Shown: one piece after another, positions 60,929-64,000 of the stretch
Numbering within the stretch: the first letter of the stretch is position 1
How the letters are laid out: every line of letters begins with the position of its first letter
Source: DATLGB01 sp038258425
GTDB taxonomy: Bacteria > Actinomycetota > Thermoleophilia > Solirubrobacterales > Solirubrobacteraceae
DNA length: 64,000 bases
Assembly (NCBI GenBank): GCA_038258425.1
Contig: JBBSPV010000005.1
Span: 69,313-133,312 of the forward strand
Direction: 5' to 3'
Made by a program: the position numbers and the translations under genes
Notes under the pieces: generated by a model
The model's database searches: none
What the model was told of the DNA's origin: nothing
The model's input: only the letters and a program-made list of their open reading frames with translations

Positions 60929-62380
60929 GTGACCGATTCGCCCCCCGATCTCCTGGACCCCCGCGACGGCCCGCGCGACGAGTGCGGCGTGTTCGGGGTC
61001 TACGCGCCCGGCCACGACGTCGCCCGGCTGTCGTACTTCTCGCTCTACGCCCTCCAGCACCGCGGCCAGGAGTCGGCCGGCATCGCCGCCTCCCAGGACG
61101 GGCGCATCATCACCGTCCGCGACCAGGGGCTCGTCAACCAGGTCTTCGACGAGCAGAAGCTCCGCGCGCTGAGTGGCGAGATGGCCATCGGCCATGTCCG
61201 CTACTCGACCACGGGCGCGAACTCGTGGGAGAACTCCCAGCCCGTCTGGCGCGCCGACCACCGCGAGGTGGCGCTCGCGCACAACGGCAACCTCGTCAAC
61301 GCCGTGTCCCTGCACGGCGAGCTGCGCGAGGCCGGCGTCGGCTTCCGCTCGACCTCGGACTCCGAGATCATCGCCGCGCTCGTCTCCACGCACGAGGCCG
61401 CCGCGGTCGAGGACGCCATCGCCGACGTCATGCTGCGCCTGCGCGGCGCCTACTCGACCGTCGTCATGGCCAAGGACCGAGTGTGCGCCTTCCGCGACCC
61501 GCTCGGCCTGCGGCCGCTGGCGCTCGGCATGCTCGGCGACCGCTACTGCGTCGCCTCGGAGTCGTGCGCGTTCGACATCATCGGCGCGCGGTACCTGCGC
61601 GAGGTGCAGCCCGGCGAGCTGGTGACCCTCTGCGAGTCCGGCCTGCGCACCCGCCAGGTCGTCGAGGGCGAGCGCAAGGCGTTCTGCGTGTTCGAGCACA
61701 TCTACTTCGCCCGCCCCGACTCGCGCCTCGAGGGCCGCGTCGTGCAGGCCTCGCGCCGGCGCATGGGCGAGATCCTCGCCCGCGAGGCGCCCGTGGCGGC
61801 CGACGTCGTCATCCCGGTGCCCGACTCGGGCAACGCCGCCGCCCGCGGCTACGCGCGCGCCGCCGGGCTGCCGACGGACGACGGCTTCGTCAAGAACCGC
61901 TACGTCGCCCGGACCTTCATCCAGCCCGGCCAGGAGCTGCGCAAGCACGGCCTGCGGCTGAAGTTCAACCCGCTGCCCGAGGTCGTGGCGGGTCAGCGGC
62001 TCGTGGTGGTCGACGACTCCATCGTCCGCGGCAACACCACGCGCCAGATCGTCCAGATGCTGCGCGACGCCGGCGCCGCCGAGATCCACCTGCGCATCTC
62101 CGCGCCCCCCATCCGCAATCCCTGCCACTACGGGGTGGACATGTCCTCGCGCGAGGAGATGGTGGCCCACGACCGCACGGTGGAGGAGATCCGGGCCGAG
62201 CTCGCCTGCGACTCGCTGGCCTACCTCTCGCTCGACGGCGTCTACGAGGCGATCGAGGGCGACCGCGGCGACCACTGCGACGCCTGCTTCTCCGGCGACT
62301 ACCCGCTGGCGGAGACGGAGGCCGAGGCGCAGGCCAAGGACGCCTTCGAGCGCCGCGCCCTGCCGCTCGCGAAGGTGTGA
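60929..62380 (+). CDS. purF: Amidophosphoribosyltransferase
   Basis: This 483-residue enzyme has an N-terminal glutaminase with the nucleophile Cys 19 in RDECGVFGVYAPGHD after a short propeptide, YALQHRGQESAGI, and the PRPP site LVVVDDSIVRGNTTRQIV. Cys residues in KAFCVFEH, NPCHYGVDM and DHCDACFSGDYP match the [4Fe-4S] PurF type of Bacillus subtilis. It makes phosphoribosylamine, the first committed step of purine synthesis. Starts at GTG 60929. Confidence 0.97.
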   Translation: MTDSPPDLLDPRDGPRDECGVFGVYAPGHDVARLSYFSLYALQHRGQESAGIAASQDGRIITVRDQGLVNQVFDEQKLRALSGEMAIGHVRYSTTGANSWENSQPVWRADHREVALAHNGNLVNAVSLHGELREAGVGFRSTSDSEIIAALVSTHEAAAVEDAIADVMLRLRGAYSTVVMAKDRVCAFRDPLGLRPLALGMLGDRYCVASESCAFDIIGARYLREVQPGELVTLCESGLRTRQVVEGERKAFCVFEHIYFARPDSRLEGRVVQASRRRMGEILAREAPVAADVVIPVPDSGNAAARGYARAAGLPTDDGFVKNRYVARTFIQPGQELRKHGLRLKFNPLPEVVAGQRLVVVDDSIVRGNTTRQIVQMLRDAGAAEIHLRISAPPIRNPCHYGVDMSSREEMVAHDRTVEEIRAELACDSLAYLSLDGVYEAIEGDRGDHCDACFSGDYPLAETEAEAQAKDAFERRALPLAKV

Positions 62381-62386
62381 CGACTT

Positions 62387-62404
62387 CCCGCCGGTAGGCG
62401 GGTT
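62387..62404 (+). terminator. Hairpin after purF
   Basis: CCCGCC-GGTA-GGCGGG (62387-62402) followed by TT begins 6 bp past the purF stop. A compact GC hairpin with only two T's is a weak but plausible terminator before recQ. Confidence 0.5.
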
Positions 62405-62437
62405 CACGCCGGGGGCGCCGGTACGATCGCGGGCTCC

Positions 62438-64000
62438 GTGCCGCCGCCCGTCCTGACCGATGCGCCGACCCTGCCGGGGCTCGAGGACGGGCTGCGCGCG
62501 CCCGTCGCCCGGGCCGCGGATCCGGACGGCGCCCTGCACGAGCTGTTCGGCTTCTCCGGCTTCCGGCCGGGCCAGCGCGACGCCGTCGTGGCCGCCCTGG
62601 ACGGCCGCGACGTCCTCGTGGTCATGCCCACCGGGGCCGGCAAGTCGCTGTGCTACCAGCTTCCCGCGCTCATGCGCCCCGACCTCACCGTCGTCGTCAG
62701 TCCGCTCGTGTCGCTCATGCAGGACCAGGTCGACGCCCTCAAGCGCGTCGCCCCCGGGCGGGTGGCGCTGCTCAACGCCCAGCAGGACGCGAGGGCCAAC
62801 CGCCGGGCGCTGGACGCCGCCGTGCGCGGCGACCTGCGGCTGCTCTACGTCGCGCCGGAGCGCTTCTCGTCGCCCGGCTTCGCCGAGCGCCTGCGCGGGG
62901 CGCGCGTCGGGCTCTTCGTCGTCGACGAGGCGCACTGCGTCTCCCAGTGGGGGCACGACTTCCGGCCGGACTACTTCCGGCTCGCGGACGCGGCGCGCTG
63001 GCTCGGCGCGCGCGCCATCGTCGCCTCTACCGCGACCGCGACCCCCCGGGTGGCCGCCGACGTCGTCGCCCGGCTCGGCCTGCGCGACCCCGTGCGCATC
63101 TCGACGGGCTTCGACCGGCCGAACCTGAGCTTCGCCGTCGTGCCGTCGCCGACCAAGGAGGCGGCGCACCGGGGCATCGCCGCCGCGCTCGCGGAGGCGG
63201 ACGCCCGGCCGGCCATCGTCTACGCGGGCACCCGGGCCGAGTGCGAGCGGCTCGCGGGGCGGCTCGAGCGGACGCTGGACACGACGGTGCTGGCCTACCA
63301 CGCCGGGCTCCCGCGCGACCGCCGCGCCGAGGCCCAGCGGCGGTTCATGGCCGGCGAGGTCCAGGTCGTGGTCGCCACCAACGCCTTCGGGATGGGCGTG
63401 GACAAGGCCGACGTGCGGACGGTCTGCCACGAGGCGGTGCCGGGGTCGCTCGAGGCCTACTACCAGGAGGCCGGCCGCGCGGGGCGCGACGGCGCGCCCG
63501 CCCGGGCGCTGCTGTTCGCCTGCGGCCGCGACAAGGGCCTGCACGTGTTCTTCATCGAGCGGGCGGCGGTCGAGGAGGCCCAGATCGGCGCCGTCGCCGA
63601 GCGCGTCCTCGCGAGCGCCGCCGACGGCCCCCACTACGACGTCGGCCTCGACGCGCTCGCCCACGGAGGCGGTTCCCGTGGCACCGTCGATGCCGACGCG
63701 TTGCGCGGGATCCTCGGCCACCTCGCCCGCGCGGGGGTCCTGCAGCCGTCCCCGTCCCCGCCGGACCGCGCCGTCGGCCGGGTCGCGGGACCCTACGACG
63801 CTCAGGCGCGCGCGACCTGCCGGACGGCGGCGGCCGAGGCCACGAAGGTCCGCTGGCGCCAGTACCGCGCGGTCTGGGAGTGGGTGGAGGGCGGCCGCTG
63901 CCGGCGGGCCGGGCTGCTCACGCACTTCGGTGACCCGGCGCCGCCCGCCCCGCTGGCCGGCGTCCCGTGCTGCGACGTCTGCGATCCGGCGGCGCGGCCG
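62438..64000 (+). CDS. recQ: ATP-dependent DNA helicase RecQ (3' end outside window)
   Basis: The first 521 codons are present and the gene continues past the window. Helicase motifs appear in order: FGFSGFRPGQRDAV (motif 0), MPTGAGKSLCYQLPAL (I), VVSPLVSLMQDQV (Ia), VVDEAHCVSQWGHDFRPDY (II plus aromatic loop), ASTATATPRV (III), YAGTRAECERLA (IV), VVATNAFGMGVDKADVR (V) and YYQEAGRAGRDG (VI), then a zinc-binding region with CRRAGLLTHFGD and CCDVCD. It unwinds DNA 3' to 5' in repair. GTG 62438 has TACGAT 10 nt upstream. Confidence 0.93.
   Translation, partial: MPPPVLTDAPTLPGLEDGLRAPVARAADPDGALHELFGFSGFRPGQRDAVVAALDGRDVLVVMPTGAGKSLCYQLPALMRPDLTVVVSPLVSLMQDQVDALKRVAPGRVALLNAQQDARANRRALDAAVRGDLRLLYVAPERFSSPGFAERLRGARVGLFVVDEAHCVSQWGHDFRPDYFRLADAARWLGARAIVASTATATPRVAADVVARLGLRDPVRISTGFDRPNLSFAVVPSPTKEAAHRGIAAALAEADARPAIVYAGTRAECERLAGRLERTLDTTVLAYHAGLPRDRRAEAQRRFMAGEVQVVVATNAFGMGVDKADVRTVCHEAVPGSLEAYYQEAGRAGRDGAPARALLFACGRDKGLHVFFIERAAVEEAQIGAVAERVLASAADGPHYDVGLDALAHGGGSRGTVDADALRGILGHLARAGVLQPSPSPPDRAVGRVAGPYDAQARATCRTAAAEATKVRWRQYRAVWEWVEGGRCRRAGLLTHFGDPAPPAPLAGVPCCDVCDPAARP

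Noticed and set aside
60809..63925. Very long minus-strand open frame of over 1000 codons
   Set aside because: It lies opposite purF and recQ, has low-complexity Arg/Gly/Val/Asp/Ala composition and no motifs. High GC content gives few stop codons on antisense frames.

Overview
This 64-kb window is a chromosomal segment of a very GC-rich actinobacterium-like organism. The actinobacterial signals are a dnaK-grpE-dnaJ-hspR operon followed by clpB with HspR-type operators, an inositol-1-phosphate synthase next to a phosphatidylinositol-phosphate-synthase-type CDP-alcohol transferase, separate purS/purQ/purL genes, and many leaderless-looking starts. The overall style suggests Thermoleophilia/Solirubrobacterales, but that placement is inference and no rRNA gene is present to confirm it. 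I see no tRNA, rRNA, CRISPR array, phage or insertion sequence.

Layout. 1-7.6 kb: a secreted beta-helix protein (cut by the window edge), a histone-deacetylase-fold enzyme, a divergent small membrane protein/HTH regulator pair, a translationally coupled pair of acyl-CoA dehydrogenases, and two lipoproteins. 7.6-10.9 kb: an isoprenoid/carotenoid operon (fni-crtI-crtB). 10.9-14.6 kb: lipB-lipA-rhomboid-small protein-D,D-carboxypeptidase. 14.6-19.4 kb: a repeat-filled gap, a stand-alone acyltransferase-like protein with a broken active site, lpdA and small proteins. 19.4-22.2 kb: thiamine genes (thiE against thiO-thiS-thiG). 22.2-31.8 kb: argF, a 23S rRNA methyltransferase, several alpha/beta hydrolases, a quinone reductase/acyl-CoA synthetase pair and a nonsense-interrupted hydrolase pseudogene.

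31.8-38.4 kb: a uracil-DNA-glycosylase-like protein with altered motifs coupled to a glycosyltransferase-PHP fusion, a methyltransferase, and inositol lipid genes (a PAP2 enzyme, a CDP-alcohol transferase, ino1). 38.4-46.9 kb: a frameshifted DUF559 pseudogene, nth, and the HspR heat-shock regulon. 46.9-49.7 kb: a membrane protein with a degenerate HD-GYP domain behind an unusual leader carrying a six-codon ORF, and an MFS transporter. 49.8-62.4 kb: a nearly complete purine pathway (GYD protein-purD-purE, a c-di-GMP enzyme, purB, a peptidase, purC-S-Q-L-F). 62.4 kb to the end: recQ, cut by the window edge.

Two features recur. At least sixteen starts lie 6-8 nt downstream of a TANNNT box and mostly lack a Shine-Dalgarno sequence; two divergent gene pairs are driven from a 10-bp ANNNTANNNT box in which the two -10 elements share the central TA. 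In addition, a 49-bp palindromic element occurs twice, both times between convergent genes. Many genes are joined by ATGA/GTGA overlaps, implying translational coupling in long operons.
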